A stretch of DNA of 64,000 nt. Origin: an uncultured Paracoccaceae bacterium (GTDB taxonomy: Bacteria > Pseudomonadota > Alphaproteobacteria > Rhodobacterales > Rhodobacteraceae). Below are positions 48,574-57,660 of the stretch, one piece after another (within the stretch, counting starts at the first letter, position 1; each line of letters starts with the position of its first letter). Location: contig CANLQK010000001.1 in assembly GCA_947493255.1 (NCBI GenBank), positions 310,001-374,000 on the forward strand, written 5' to 3'. A program made the position numbers and the translations under genes. The notes under the pieces are model-generated. The model was not told where the DNA came from. It worked only from the letters and a program-made list of their open reading frames with translations, and searched no databases.

Positions 48574-49175
48574 CTACAAAGAAGTCTGTCCTGTAGGACA
48601 ATTAATAAAACCAAAGCGGTGAACATCCAGAAGGCTGGACCGAATTGGACATCTGCCAAATCTGTTATTTTGACCAGTGCGACCGCGCAACCGATCGCAA
48701 AGATTTCGGCCATAGACCACGGGCGCAGGGCTTCGGATAGACGAAAAGCCCGTGTGGCACCTTGCGCTGGGGGGCGGTCAGTGACGAGCGGTATAAGGAC
48801 GTAAAGCGACAACAACACCCGCAGAAGTGGGATGAAGATGATCAATGCGGCTGTTGCCAGTGAAAGGAACACCAATATGCCATCTGTGAACACCAACGCT
48901 GCCTGAAGGATCGAGACTGAGTTGGTGCGTCCTGCTGCGCTGATTGTTAGAAAAGGAAACACGGTCGCCGCAATGATCAGAATTGCGATGCTAAGTGATA
49001 GCGCGATGATCTGCAGGCCGGCTTTGCGGCGCGGAGAAATCAGACGCGTGCCGCACCGTACACAATTTGCCGTCTCGCCGAATTTTGGTTCGTTCAACGT
49101 ATAGACCGCATCACATTGGGGGCAGCCGATAAGGGCTGACGTGTCCTGTGTGGTGGGCGGTGAGTTGGCAGTCAT
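48534..49175 (-). CDS. pqiA: PqiA-family membrane protein (first copy)
   Basis: A 213-aa protein with an N-terminal zinc ribbon (IGCPQCDAVYTLNEPKFGET, then NCVRCGTRL) and four membrane helices (LSIAILIIAATVFPFLTISA, GILVFLSLATAALIIFIPLL and later ones). E. coli PqiA is a single 417-aa protein with both halves; here they are split into two overlapping genes (40 nt). This is the first gene of the pqi operon; its promoter must lie in 49176-49285, which also serves the divergent lysR. Confidence 0.88.
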   Translation of the reverse strand: MTANSPPTTQDTSALIGCPQCDAVYTLNEPKFGETANCVRCGTRLISPRRKAGLQIIALSLSIAILIIAATVFPFLTISAAGRTNSVSILQAALVFTDGILVFLSLATAALIIFIPLLRVLLSLYVLIPLVTDRPPAQGATRAFRLSEALRPWSMAEIFAIGCAVALVKITDLADVQFGPAFWMFTALVLLIVLQDRLLCRWSVWNALDKTQI

Positions 49176-49261
49176 AAAGATTGTTAATCACATCAAGGTG
49201 GTCGGGGACAGGGGGAACGCGGCGGTAGGAAACGTCTTGATTTTTTGGGTCGGGCTCGTTT

Positions 49262-49278
49262 GATAGAAGTATTCTATC
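49262..49278. promoter_or_regulatory. LysR box GATAGAA-GTA-TTCTATC upstream of fds regulator
   Basis: A perfect 7-bp dyad with a 3-bp spacer, 8 bp before the LysR start. It has the outline GATAG-N7-CTATC, also found at 50181-50197 ahead of fdsG. T-N11-A-type dyads are usual LysR sites, so this is a likely autoregulatory operator. Confidence 0.65.
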
Positions 49279-49285
49279 GAAAGGT

Positions 49286-50182
49286 ATGGTTATGATTGAC
49301 AAGTTGGAAATGTTTATTGCTTTGGCACGTGAAGAACACTTCGGCCGTGCGGCGGCTGCACAAGGGGTTACGCAGCCAACGCTTTCGGCGGCGATCAAAC
49401 AACTAGAGGACCAGCTGGGCGTTATGTTGGTGTGGCGTGGGTCGCGGTATCGTGGGTTAACGCCGGAAGGCCAGCGCGCATTGGATTGGGCACGTCGTAT
49501 TGTGGGGGACACACGGTCATTGCGCCAAGAAATGCGTGTGGCCCGTGAAGGGCTGGCAGGTGATCTGCGGTTGGCTGTAATCCCAACAGCACTCACCGTT
49601 GTCTCTGACTTGACCGCAGAGTTTAGCGAGACCCATCCGAATGTACGCTTTACCGTGCAATCCAAAACTTCGGCCGAGATTTTGGGGATGCTTGAAAACC
49701 TCGAGATTGATGCGGGGCTGACTTATTTGGACAACGAGCCGTTGGGGCGGGTAACGACGGTTCCGATCTATTCGGAAAGGTATGTGCTGGTCGCCCGCGC
49801 TGGGCATCCGTTGTTGAACGCACCTGTAGCCTGGGGCGATTTGGGTGATGTGCCCTTGTGCCTTTTAACGCCGGATATGCAAAACCGCAGGATCATTAAC
49901 CAACATTTGGCTGAAGCAGCGGTAGAGGTAGCGCCGCAAATCGAATCCACGTCGATCGTTGTTTTGGTGAGCCACGTGTTGCGCAGCAATTGGGCGACGA
50001 TTTTACCCGTCCGCGCCGCCGAGATTTTCTTGAAGGGCGATGACTTGGGGTCGGTGCCCATTGTGAACCCCGACGCACGGCATGCCGTTGGACTTGTTGC
50101 GCCGCATCGAGAACCGTTCACGCCAGTTTTGGCGGCCCTAATGGACCGTGCGCGGGCAGTTTCGGAGATGGCAGTCGGTTGA
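49286..50182 (+). CDS. fdsR: LysR-family regulator of formate dehydrogenase (FdsR-like)
   Basis: A 298-aa LysR-type regulator. The N-terminal HTH is LEMFIALAREEHFGRAAAAQ, then GVTQPTLSAAIKQLEDQLGV; the effector domain has LAVIPTALTVVSDLTAEFSE. ATG 49286 or ATG 49292 may be the start. It precedes fdsGBACD in the same direction with the usual order of fds regulators (FdsR in Cupriavidus). GATAG-N7-CTATC dyads occur before both it and fdsG. It probably responds to formate or the cell's redox state; the effector is not shown. Confidence 0.85.
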   Translation: MVMIDKLEMFIALAREEHFGRAAAAQGVTQPTLSAAIKQLEDQLGVMLVWRGSRYRGLTPEGQRALDWARRIVGDTRSLRQEMRVAREGLAGDLRLAVIPTALTVVSDLTAEFSETHPNVRFTVQSKTSAEILGMLENLEIDAGLTYLDNEPLGRVTTVPIYSERYVLVARAGHPLLNAPVAWGDLGDVPLCLLTPDMQNRRIINQHLAEAAVEVAPQIESTSIVVLVSHVLRSNWATILPVRAAEIFLKGDDLGSVPIVNPDARHAVGLVAPHREPFTPVLAALMDRARAVSEMAVG

Positions 50183-50197
50183 TAGGTTTCTTCTATC
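50181..50197. promoter_or_regulatory. GATAG-N7-CTATC dyad upstream of fdsG
   Basis: GATAG (50181-50185) and CTATC (50193-50197), the same outline as the dyad before lysR. It begins inside the regulator's stop codon and lies 68 bp before the fdsG start (50266), a suitable position for activation. Confidence 0.6.
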
Positions 50198-50265
50198 GAT
50201 CCACGGAATAACGATATTGATTACACGCCCGAATGTACCGAAAAGGGTGTCATAGGGAGACAGAT

Positions 50266-50733
50266 ATGGCCGACGCGCAGACCACGGAAATTATGCAAGG
50301 TATCCTTGCCAGCCACCGCGACCTTGAGGGGCCGTTGCTGCCGATTTTGCATGCGGTGCAGGCTGAGTTCGGATTTATTCCTAATGACGTTGTCCAAATC
50401 ATTGCCGATGATCAAAACATTACCCGCGCGGAAGTGCATGGTGTGATTACATTTTATCATGATTTCCGCGATGCGCCTGCCGGTAAGCATGTTGTCAAAA
50501 TTTGCCGCGCCGAGGCCTGTCAGGCCGTCGGCGGCACAGCATTGTCTGACCGAGCGTTTGAGAAATTGGGTGTCGGTTGGCATGGCACAACGGCGAATGG
50601 CAATGTCACACTGGAACCGGTTTACTGTTTGGGGCTGTGCGCCTGCGGGCCGGCGGCGATGGTTGACGGCAAGGTTGTCGGGCGGGTTGATGCCGAAAAG
50701 CTAGACAAATTGCTGGCGGAGGCGGGCGCATGA
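50266..50733 (+). CDS. fdsG: NAD-dependent formate dehydrogenase gamma subunit
   Basis: A 155-aa NuoE-like [2Fe-2S] protein starting at ATG 50266 behind AGGGAGACAGAT. The cluster ligands are in CRAEACQAV and CLGLCACGPA (the fourth cysteine follows in LCAC), as in FdsG/NuoE. It passes electrons between the FdsA Fe-S chain and the FdsB FMN. It is the first fds gene; the next starts with a 4-nt ATGA overlap. Confidence 0.94.
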   Translation: MADAQTTEIMQGILASHRDLEGPLLPILHAVQAEFGFIPNDVVQIIADDQNITRAEVHGVITFYHDFRDAPAGKHVVKICRAEACQAVGGTALSDRAFEKLGVGWHGTTANGNVTLEPVYCLGLCACGPAAMVDGKVVGRVDAEKLDKLLAEAGA

Positions 50734-52247
50734 AGATTTTCGTACCTCTCGACAGTGCGGCCAAAGCGCTGGGCGCAGATGATGTTGCAAACGCAATCAC
50801 GGCCGAGGCTGCGGTGCGCGGCTTGGACGTTAAAGTGGTGCGCAACGGGACGCGCGGCATGATTTGGCTAGAACCGTTGGTGGAAGTTGAAACCGCCGAA
50901 GGACGCATTGGGTATGGCGCGATGGACGCATCGGACGTGCCAGCATTGTTAGACGGAAAATTGCCGAGCCTTGGACTGGTGGAACAGCTGGACTGGATGA
51001 AAGGGCAAACACGCCTGACGTTCCAGCGATGTGGTGTAATCGACCCGCTGTCCTTGGCAGACTACGAGGCCCATGGCGGCTTGGCTGGTTTGCGCCGCGC
51101 GATTGGTATGGACGCCGCGGATATTGTGGCCGAGGTCACGACATCTGGTTTGCGTGGCCGCGGCGGTGCAGGTTTCCCGACAGGTATTAAGTGGAATACG
51201 GTTTTGGGTGCGGATGGGCCGCAGAAATACATCGTCTGTAATGCAGACGAGGGCGACAGTGGAACGTTCGCTGACCGCATGATCATGGAAGGTGACCCTT
51301 TCACGTTGATCGAAGGAATGGTCATTGCGGGATTGGCTGTCGAGGCCACGAAGGGGTATGTGTACTTACGGTCTGAGTATCCCGATGCCATTGATATTTT
51401 GGAAAAAGCTGTTGTTTTGGCGCGCCAGGCCGGTGTTTTGGGGGCAGATGTTTTAGGGTCTGGCCGCGCATTTGACATGGAAATCCGCGTGGGCGCGGGC
51501 GCCTACGTCTGCGGTGAAGAAACGTCTTTGCTGAACTCGTTGGAAGGAAAACGGGGTGTTGTACGTGCCAAACCGCCATTGCCTGCTTTGGAAGGGTTCC
51601 TTGGGCGCCCGACAGTCGTAAACAACGTGATTTCTTTGGCGACGGTGCCGGTGATCTTGGAAAAAGGGGCCCAGCATTATGCGGATTTCGGGCTTGGCCG
51701 ATCAAAGGGGACAATCCCGATCCAGATTGCGGGCAATGTAAAGTTTGGCGGGCTGTATGAAACCGCCTTTGGGATGCCACTGCGTGAATTGGTGGATACC
51801 GTTGCTGGCGGTACGCTGACTGGTGCTCCCGTCAAGGCAGTGCAGGTCGGCGGACCGCTGGGCGCCTACATGCCGCGCGACAAATTCGATACGCCATTTG
51901 GCTACGAAGAGTTTGACGGGCAGGGCGGGTTGATTGGGCATGCGGGTTTGGTGGTGTTTGATGACAGCGCTGACATGCTGGGTATGGCACGGTTCGCGAT
52001 GGAGTTTTGTGCCGTGGAAAGCTGCGGGAAATGCACGCCGTGTCGAATTGGCGCGGTGCGTGGCGTCGAGACGATCGACCGGATCGGGCAGGGCGACGGC
52101 GGCGCGATTGAGCTGCTAGAGGACCTTTGTGAGACAATGAAAGATGGGTCGTTGTGTGCTTTGGGTGGGTTTACGCCTTATCCAGTGCTGTCGGCGCTTC
52201 ATAACTTTCCAGATGATTTTGCGGCCAAGAAACAGGCGGCAGAATAG
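50730..52247 (+). CDS. fdsB: NAD-dependent formate dehydrogenase beta subunit
   Basis: A 505-aa NuoF-like flavoprotein. The FMN/NAD-binding region is GLRGRGGAGFPTGIKW (about 138-153), EDGDSGTFADRM-like text follows (DEGDSGTFADRMIMEGDPFT), and the [4Fe-4S] motif is ESCGKCTPCRIG (about 428-439). The N-terminal 100 residues resemble a thioredoxin-like/NuoE-related extension. It reduces NAD with electrons from formate. It overlaps fdsG by 4 nt and is followed 2 nt later by an unknown small gene. Confidence 0.94.
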   Translation: MKIFVPLDSAAKALGADDVANAITAEAAVRGLDVKVVRNGTRGMIWLEPLVEVETAEGRIGYGAMDASDVPALLDGKLPSLGLVEQLDWMKGQTRLTFQRCGVIDPLSLADYEAHGGLAGLRRAIGMDAADIVAEVTTSGLRGRGGAGFPTGIKWNTVLGADGPQKYIVCNADEGDSGTFADRMIMEGDPFTLIEGMVIAGLAVEATKGYVYLRSEYPDAIDILEKAVVLARQAGVLGADVLGSGRAFDMEIRVGAGAYVCGEETSLLNSLEGKRGVVRAKPPLPALEGFLGRPTVVNNVISLATVPVILEKGAQHYADFGLGRSKGTIPIQIAGNVKFGGLYETAFGMPLRELVDTVAGGTLTGAPVKAVQVGGPLGAYMPRDKFDTPFGYEEFDGQGGLIGHAGLVVFDDSADMLGMARFAMEFCAVESCGKCTPCRIGAVRGVETIDRIGQGDGGAIELLEDLCETMKDGSLCALGGFTPYPVLSALHNFPDDFAAKKQAAE

Positions 52248-52249
52248 GT

Positions 52250-52720
52250 ATGAGCGATCTTGTAAACCAATTAACATCGGACCAGACCACCGAGGACCGC
52301 ATTTTGGCGACCTCGGCTACCTTTGATATCCCCGACGGGGCGGTGCGGGGTTTTGTTCTGGAACGGCACTATGATCTGGATCATGGGCCGCTTCATTTCG
52401 GAAAACGGTACCGTGTAACGCAAGCTATTGCATCCAATCTTGGAGATGAGTTGCGCGTTGGGCAGGACGTTAGGTTTGTAGGGGCGGAACACCCAAGTGG
52501 CACCGAACTTGTCCTGTATTTCGAAACGCCCAAGGGCGAGAGGCTTGTTCTGCATTTTGACCAAAATGCACGGCAGGATCCTGACCGGCGGCGATATTTG
52601 CGCGATGCAGCTGCGCATTTTCGACCTACGGTGTTCGATTTTGGACCGCGCCGCAAACGATTGACCGCTGCACATGCGGTTCTTTTTCATCTTCGCAGCC
52701 AACATGAGGCAGGCCTATGA
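52250..52720 (+). CDS. Unknown protein inserted in fds operon
   Basis: A 156-aa protein between fdsB (2-nt gap) and fdsA (ATGA overlap), so certainly part of the operon. It has no cysteine and no membrane helix. The text mixes strands and basic residues (VRGFVLERHYDLDHGPLHFG, then VRFVGAEHPSGTELVLYFET, then FRPTVFDFGPRRKRLTAA). Canonical fds operons run G-B-A-C-D without it, so it may be a clade-specific assembly or insertion factor for the molybdenum enzyme. I do not recognise a family. Confidence 0.65.
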   Translation: MSDLVNQLTSDQTTEDRILATSATFDIPDGAVRGFVLERHYDLDHGPLHFGKRYRVTQAIASNLGDELRVGQDVRFVGAEHPSGTELVLYFETPKGERLVLHFDQNARQDPDRRRYLRDAAAHFRPTVFDFGPRRKRLTAAHAVLFHLRSQHEAGL

Positions 52721-55617
52721 AAGATTTCATCATTCCAAGCCACGACATGGACATGGGAACCCCCGCGTCCAAATCCACCGAGATGGTGACGTTGACGATT
52801 GACGGTTTCGACGTGACAGTCCCCGAAGGGACATCCGTTATGCGCGCCAGTGCAGAAGCAGGCATTCAGGTGCCCAAGTTGTGCGCGACCGACAGTGTGG
52901 AGGCCTTTGGGTCCTGTCGTCTTTGTGTGGTTGAAATTGAAGGGCGACGGGGTACGCCAGCGTCCTGTACGACGCCTGTTACGTCAGGCATGGTTGTGAA
53001 AACGCAATCTTCTAAGGTCAAAAAGATCCGCAAAGGTGTGATGGAATTGTACATTTCCGACCATCCGCTGGATTGTCTGACCTGTGCGGCCAATGGCGAT
53101 TGCGAGCTTCAGGACATGGCCGGAATGGTTGGTTTACGCGACGTGCGTTACGAGGCGCCTGTTGATGGCGGCCTCGCGAACCATTTTGAAGCGCGTTCAA
53201 ATGCCGGTGCGCCGAATGCGCAATTCATCCCCAAAGACGATAGTAACCCGTATTTCACGTATGATCCGTCAAAGTGTATCGTCTGCAGCCGCTGTGTGCG
53301 CGCCTGTGAAGAGGTGCAGGGCACATTCGCGCTGACGATTGAGGGTAGCGGGTTTAACAGCCGTGTGTCAGCCGGTGCGGCGGGCGATGATTTTATGTCG
53401 TCAGACTGTGTGTCGTGTGGGGCCTGTGTGCAGGCCTGCCCAACGGCGACTTTGCAAGAAAAATCCGTCATTGAAATGGGGACACCAGAACGGTCTGTTG
53501 TGACCACCTGCGCCTATTGCGGGGTAGGGTGTTCGTTCAAGGCGGAATTGAACGGTGATGAACTGGTGCGCATGACACCTTACAAACATGGCGAAGCAAA
53601 CCGTGGTCATTCTTGTGTGAAGGGCCGATTTGCCTGGGGGTACGCCAACCATAGTGACCGGATTTTGAACCCTATGATCCGCGAGAAGGTGACCGATCCT
53701 TGGCAAGAAGTGTCTTGGGAAGAAGCTATTTCCTACACGGCCAAGAAGTTGCGTGATTTGCAGGCCAAACATGGGGTGAAATCCATTGGCGGGATCACAT
53801 CTAGCCGTTGTACCAATGAAGAAACCTATCTGGTTCAAAAACTGATCCGATCCACCTTTGGCAATAACAACACAGATACCTGCGCGCGGGTCTGCCATTC
53901 GCCCACCGGTTACGGTTTGAAGACGACATTTGGGACGTCGGCCGGCACGCAGAACTTTGATTCTGTTGAAGAAACCGATGTTGTGATCATCATCGGTGCG
54001 AACCCGACGGACGGGCATCCGGTGTTTGCAAGCCGTTTGAAGAAACGTTTGCGGCAGGGCGCAAAGCTGATCGTGATTGACCCGCGCCGCACGGATATTG
54101 TGCGCAGTGCCCACATCGAAGCACAGCATCACCTGCCATTGTTGCCGGGAACCAACGTGGCCGTTCTGTCATCCATTGCACATGTGATCGTGACGGAAGG
54201 GTTGATGGACGAAGAATTCATCCGCACCCGTTGTGACTGGGACGAATTTGCCCATTACGCCGAATTCATCAGTGACCCGCGCCATGCGCCTGAGGCGACC
54301 GCGATGTTGACGGGGGTCGATGCAGCAGAATTGCGTGCCGCGGCTAAGTTATTTGCAACTGGCGGCAATGGGTCGATTTATTATGGGCTGGGTGTCACAG
54401 AACATTCCCAAGGCTCCACGACTGTCATGGCCATTGCGAACCTTGCGATGATGACCGGAAACTTGGGCAAAAACGGTGTGGGGGTAAACCCGTTGCGTGG
54501 CCAAAACAACGTCCAGGGCGCCTGCGATATGGGGTCGTTCCCGCACGAATTGCCCGGTTACCGCCATGTGTCAGATGACGCCACCCGAGAAGTGTTCGAA
54601 GCGATTTGGGGCACGAAAGTTGACCCAGAGCCCGGCTTGCGTATTCCGAATATGTTGGATGCCGCCGTAGATGGAACGTTCAAAGGGATCTACATTCAGG
54701 GCGAGGATATTTTGCAATCAGACCCTGACACAAAACATGTGCAGGCGGGGTTGGCCGCGATGGAATGCGTTATTGTCCATGACCTGTTCTTGAACGAAAC
54801 GGCGAATTACGCCCATGTTTTCCTGCCCGGTTCGACGTTCTTGGAAAAAGACGGGACGTTTACCAACGCTGAACGACGCATCAACCGTGTGCGCAGAGTG
54901 ATGGCGCCCAAGAATGGCTATGCGGATTGGGAAATTACAATGATGTTGGCCAATGCCATGGGCAGTGGTTGGACCTATACGCACCCAAGCCAAGTGATGG
55001 ATGAAATTGCGTCGACAACACCGGGGTTTGCCAATGTGAATTACGAAATGTTGGAAACCCGAGGGTCTGTTCAATGGCCGTGTAACGATGACAAACCTGA
55101 TGGGTCACCCATTATGCACATCGATGGTTTTGCACGAGGTAAGGGGCAGTTCATTATCACTGAATATGTGGCGACAGATGAAAAGACGGGCCCACGGTTC
55201 CCGCTGTTGCTGACCACGGGGCGGATTTTGTCGCAGTACAATGTTGGGGCGCAGACTCGCCGGACAGAAAATTCGGCATGGCATGAAGAAGATCTGCTCG
55301 AGATTCACCCACATGACGCAGAGGTGCGCGGTGTGCGAGACGGGCAATATGTGCGCCTTGCATCGCGGGCTGGCGAGACCCAGCTGCGAGCGACGATTAC
55401 AGACCGGGTGTCGCCGGGGGTTGTTTATACAACGTTCCACCACCCAGACACACAGGCCAATGTGATCACCACGGACTATTCCGATTGGGCTACCAACTGC
55501 CCAGAATACAAGGTGACTGCGGTTCAGGTTGCGTTGTCCAATGGGCCTTCGGATTGGCAAGAAGATTATAACGCACAAGCCGAACAGTCGCGTCGCATTC
55601 TACCGGCTGCCGAATGA
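52717..55617 (+). CDS. fdsA: NAD-dependent formate dehydrogenase alpha subunit
   Basis: A 966-aa molybdoenzyme. The N-terminal NuoG-like part carries a [2Fe-2S] cluster (CRLCVVEIEG), then [4Fe-4S] motifs CLTCAANGDCELQ, CIVCSRCVRACEE and CVSCGACVQACP. The catalytic part has CAYCGVGCSF for another [4Fe-4S] cluster and the molybdenum-ligand cysteine C393 in ARVCHSPTGYG. The bis-MGD-binding segments (VVIIIGANPTDGHP, NVQGACDMGSFPHELPG) are present. It oxidises formate to CO2. It starts with an ATGA overlap to the small unknown gene and ends with an overlap to fdhD. Confidence 0.96.
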   Translation: MKDFIIPSHDMDMGTPASKSTEMVTLTIDGFDVTVPEGTSVMRASAEAGIQVPKLCATDSVEAFGSCRLCVVEIEGRRGTPASCTTPVTSGMVVKTQSSKVKKIRKGVMELYISDHPLDCLTCAANGDCELQDMAGMVGLRDVRYEAPVDGGLANHFEARSNAGAPNAQFIPKDDSNPYFTYDPSKCIVCSRCVRACEEVQGTFALTIEGSGFNSRVSAGAAGDDFMSSDCVSCGACVQACPTATLQEKSVIEMGTPERSVVTTCAYCGVGCSFKAELNGDELVRMTPYKHGEANRGHSCVKGRFAWGYANHSDRILNPMIREKVTDPWQEVSWEEAISYTAKKLRDLQAKHGVKSIGGITSSRCTNEETYLVQKLIRSTFGNNNTDTCARVCHSPTGYGLKTTFGTSAGTQNFDSVEETDVVIIIGANPTDGHPVFASRLKKRLRQGAKLIVIDPRRTDIVRSAHIEAQHHLPLLPGTNVAVLSSIAHVIVTEGLMDEEFIRTRCDWDEFAHYAEFISDPRHAPEATAMLTGVDAAELRAAAKLFATGGNGSIYYGLGVTEHSQGSTTVMAIANLAMMTGNLGKNGVGVNPLRGQNNVQGACDMGSFPHELPGYRHVSDDATREVFEAIWGTKVDPEPGLRIPNMLDAAVDGTFKGIYIQGEDILQSDPDTKHVQAGLAAMECVIVHDLFLNETANYAHVFLPGSTFLEKDGTFTNAERRINRVRRVMAPKNGYADWEITMMLANAMGSGWTYTHPSQVMDEIASTTPGFANVNYEMLETRGSVQWPCNDDKPDGSPIMHIDGFARGKGQFIITEYVATDEKTGPRFPLLLTTGRILSQYNVGAQTRRTENSAWHEEDLLEIHPHDAEVRGVRDGQYVRLASRAGETQLRATITDRVSPGVVYTTFHHPDTQANVITTDYSDWATNCPEYKVTAVQVALSNGPSDWQEDYNAQAEQSRRILPAAE

Positions 55618-56405
55618 CAGGTGCACGGGCAATTGACGCGCAGGTGGTCAGCACCGGTCGTACCGTTGCGGCCAGCCGTGCATTGCCCGAAGAGGTGCCT
55701 GTGGCATTGGTATACAACGGCACGACACAGGCGGTGATGATGGCTACGCCATGTGACCTGAACGATTTTGGCCGAGGGTTCACCCGCACGGAAGGGTTGG
55801 GCGACGTAGACAGCATTGAGGTTGTTTCCCATGCAAATGGGATTGAAGTGCAGATGTGGTTGCCGGAAGATCGCGCGACGGTTTTGTCCGGTCGACGGCG
55901 CGCAATGGCAGGGCCCGTTGGGTGCGGGCTATGCGGGATCGACAGTTTGGATCAAGCGATACGGGAAATACCCAAAGTGGATGCTGAGGTAACCATTTCG
56001 TCGCGCCAGATTGCAACCGCGATGGTGGCGTTGCGGGGCGGGCAGGCATTGCATGATCAGACTCGCGCTGTGCATGGGGCCGGTTTTTTTCATCCTGATC
56101 AGGGCCTTATCGCCATACGCGAAGATGTCGGACGCCATAACGCCTTGGACAAGTTGATTGGTGCCGTTCAAGATTGTGCCGCCGGCGCCGTCGTTCTGAC
56201 GTCGCGGGTTTCTGTCGAGATGGTTCAGAAGACGGCTCATTCGGGTGCGAGTATTATCTTGGCGGTTTCAGCACCGACGACCTTGGCAGTTAAGACTGCC
56301 GAAGCCGCAAACATCACCCTTGTGGCTTTGGCGCGCGACGACACGTTTGAAATTTTCACCCATTCCCACCGAATTCAGACAGAGGAGGCCAGTGATGTCG
56401 CCTGA
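55614..56405 (+). CDS. fdhD: Formate dehydrogenase accessory sulfurtransferase FdhD (FdsC)
   Basis: A 263-aa protein. The reactive cysteine pair is in GPVGCGLCGIDSL (about 100-112). It loads sulfur onto the molybdenum cofactor of formate dehydrogenase; in Rhodobacter capsulatus, FdsC binds the cofactor for FdsA. The sequence EDVGRHNALDKLIGAV and TSRVSVEMVQKTAHSGASII are typical of FdhD. It overlaps fdsA by 4 nt and fdsD by 11 nt. Confidence 0.94.
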   Translation: MTGARAIDAQVVSTGRTVAASRALPEEVPVALVYNGTTQAVMMATPCDLNDFGRGFTRTEGLGDVDSIEVVSHANGIEVQMWLPEDRATVLSGRRRAMAGPVGCGLCGIDSLDQAIREIPKVDAEVTISSRQIATAMVALRGGQALHDQTRAVHGAGFFHPDQGLIAIREDVGRHNALDKLIGAVQDCAAGAVVLTSRVSVEMVQKTAHSGASIILAVSAPTTLAVKTAEAANITLVALARDDTFEIFTHSHRIQTEEASDVA

Positions 56406-56604
56406 TAAAATGGTCCGTATGGCCAACCAGATTGCCACCTTTTTTGAAAGCCAGCCAGACGCGGACAAAGCGGGCCGCGTGGCCGAGCATTTGATAGAGT
56501 TTTGGGAACCCCGCATGTTGGAAAAACTTGCCGCGCATGTTGCAAGTGGTGCCGAGGGACTAAGCGCCCTTGCGTTGGATGGCGCAAAACGGGCGGTGGC
56601 GTAG
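56395..56604 (+). CDS. fdsD: Formate dehydrogenase delta subunit
   Basis: A 69-aa protein starting at ATG 56395 (MSPDKMVRMANQIATFFESQ), overlapping fdhD by 11 nt. The N-terminal helix with KMVRMANQI and the helix FWEPRMLEKLAAHVA match FdsD, a small structural subunit needed for assembly of the complex. It closes the operon. Confidence 0.9.
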   Translation: MSPDKMVRMANQIATFFESQPDADKAGRVAEHLIEFWEPRMLEKLAAHVASGAEGLSALALDGAKRAVA

Positions 56605-56703
56605 GCCGCTGAAGGGGTGCGCGCCGTAAAAAGGTCAGGGTTTCCCCGCTTGTTTGCCATGCCTGTGATCCATAGGGTTTAGTGACCACAGGGACGGGCG
56701 GGT

Positions 56704-57660
56704 ATGATTGCACCCATTTTGAAATCATTGGGCCGAGAGCACATGGACGTGTCCATGCGCAATGGTCGTGACCGTGTGGTCCGTATCATGGAACGACCGG
56801 GGCGGTGGATGTCGGACGGCGAGCTGGCCGATTTGACCGCCGATTTACGTTCGATTGCGGCAAAAACCCTTGATGAAGGCAGTTTGACTTATGGAGTTTT
56901 CGCCGGTGATCGTGACCGGTTGCGCGACACGATCGTGACCTTGGTGGCAACGCGTGATGGAACCCCGATTGCGTTTAATGCGCTGGCGGTCATGACGTTA
57001 GACACACAGCCTGAACCTGTGGATGTTTTGCACCTTGGGCTGGTGATGGTGGATCCTGATCAACGGTCTGGCGGATTGTCTTGGGTGTTGTATGGGTTGA
57101 CCTGTTTCTTGTTGTTCATGCGCAATCAGTGTCGGCCCTTATGGATATCTAATGTGACGCAGGTGCCGGCTGTGGTTGGTATGGTGTCGGAAATGTTTTC
57201 TGATGTTTGGCCGCGACCGAATGCTGACCGGCGGACGTTAACCCATGTTTTGATGGCACGGCGCGTTATGGGCGGGCACAGGCATGTGTTTGGTGTAGGG
57301 TCTGATGCTGGTTTTGACGAAAGCAGGTTTGTGATCACCAACGCCTATACAGGCGGGTCGGATGATTTGAAAAAGACATGGGCAGATGCGCCAAAGCACC
57401 GCGATCCGTCGTTTAACGACTTTTGCGAGCTGGAGCTGGATTACGCCCGTGGGGATGATGTTTTGCAGTTGGGACGCATGGATATGCCAGCGATCCGGCG
57501 GTATTTGACCCGCGAAGTCCCCAGAAATGCTGTGTTTGGGGTATTGTCGACAGCCCTGTACGTCATGATGCGGCGTTTGGTCTTACCGCTTATTTATTGG
57601 TCCGACGGTTCGCGTCAGTATTCGATTTTGCGGCCTGCGCGAAGGGACAATGATGTTTGA
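56704..57660 (+). CDS. GNAT-like acetyltransferase of a four-gene operon
   Basis: A 318-aa protein with a GNAT-like core (TIVTLVATRDGTPIAFNALA, then DVLHLGLVMVDPDQRSGGLS, and LLFMRNQCRPLWISN). The acetyl-CoA loop (R/QxxGxG/A) is roughly DPDQRSGGLSW, so binding is plausible. A hydrophobic stretch follows in the C-terminal half (AVFGVLSTALYVMMRRLVLP), so membrane association is possible. It is the first gene of a tight four-gene operon (ThiF-like E1, membrane protein, nitroreductase); its 3' end overlaps the next gene by 11 nt. It starts 99 bp after fdsD, close enough to be cotranscribed. Confidence 0.6.
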   Translation: MIAPILKSLGREHMDVSMRNGRDRVVRIMERPGRWMSDGELADLTADLRSIAAKTLDEGSLTYGVFAGDRDRLRDTIVTLVATRDGTPIAFNALAVMTLDTQPEPVDVLHLGLVMVDPDQRSGGLSWVLYGLTCFLLFMRNQCRPLWISNVTQVPAVVGMVSEMFSDVWPRPNADRRTLTHVLMARRVMGGHRHVFGVGSDAGFDESRFVITNAYTGGSDDLKKTWADAPKHRDPSFNDFCELELDYARGDDVLQLGRMDMPAIRRYLTREVPRNAVFGVLSTALYVMMRRLVLPLIYWSDGSRQYSILRPARRDNDV

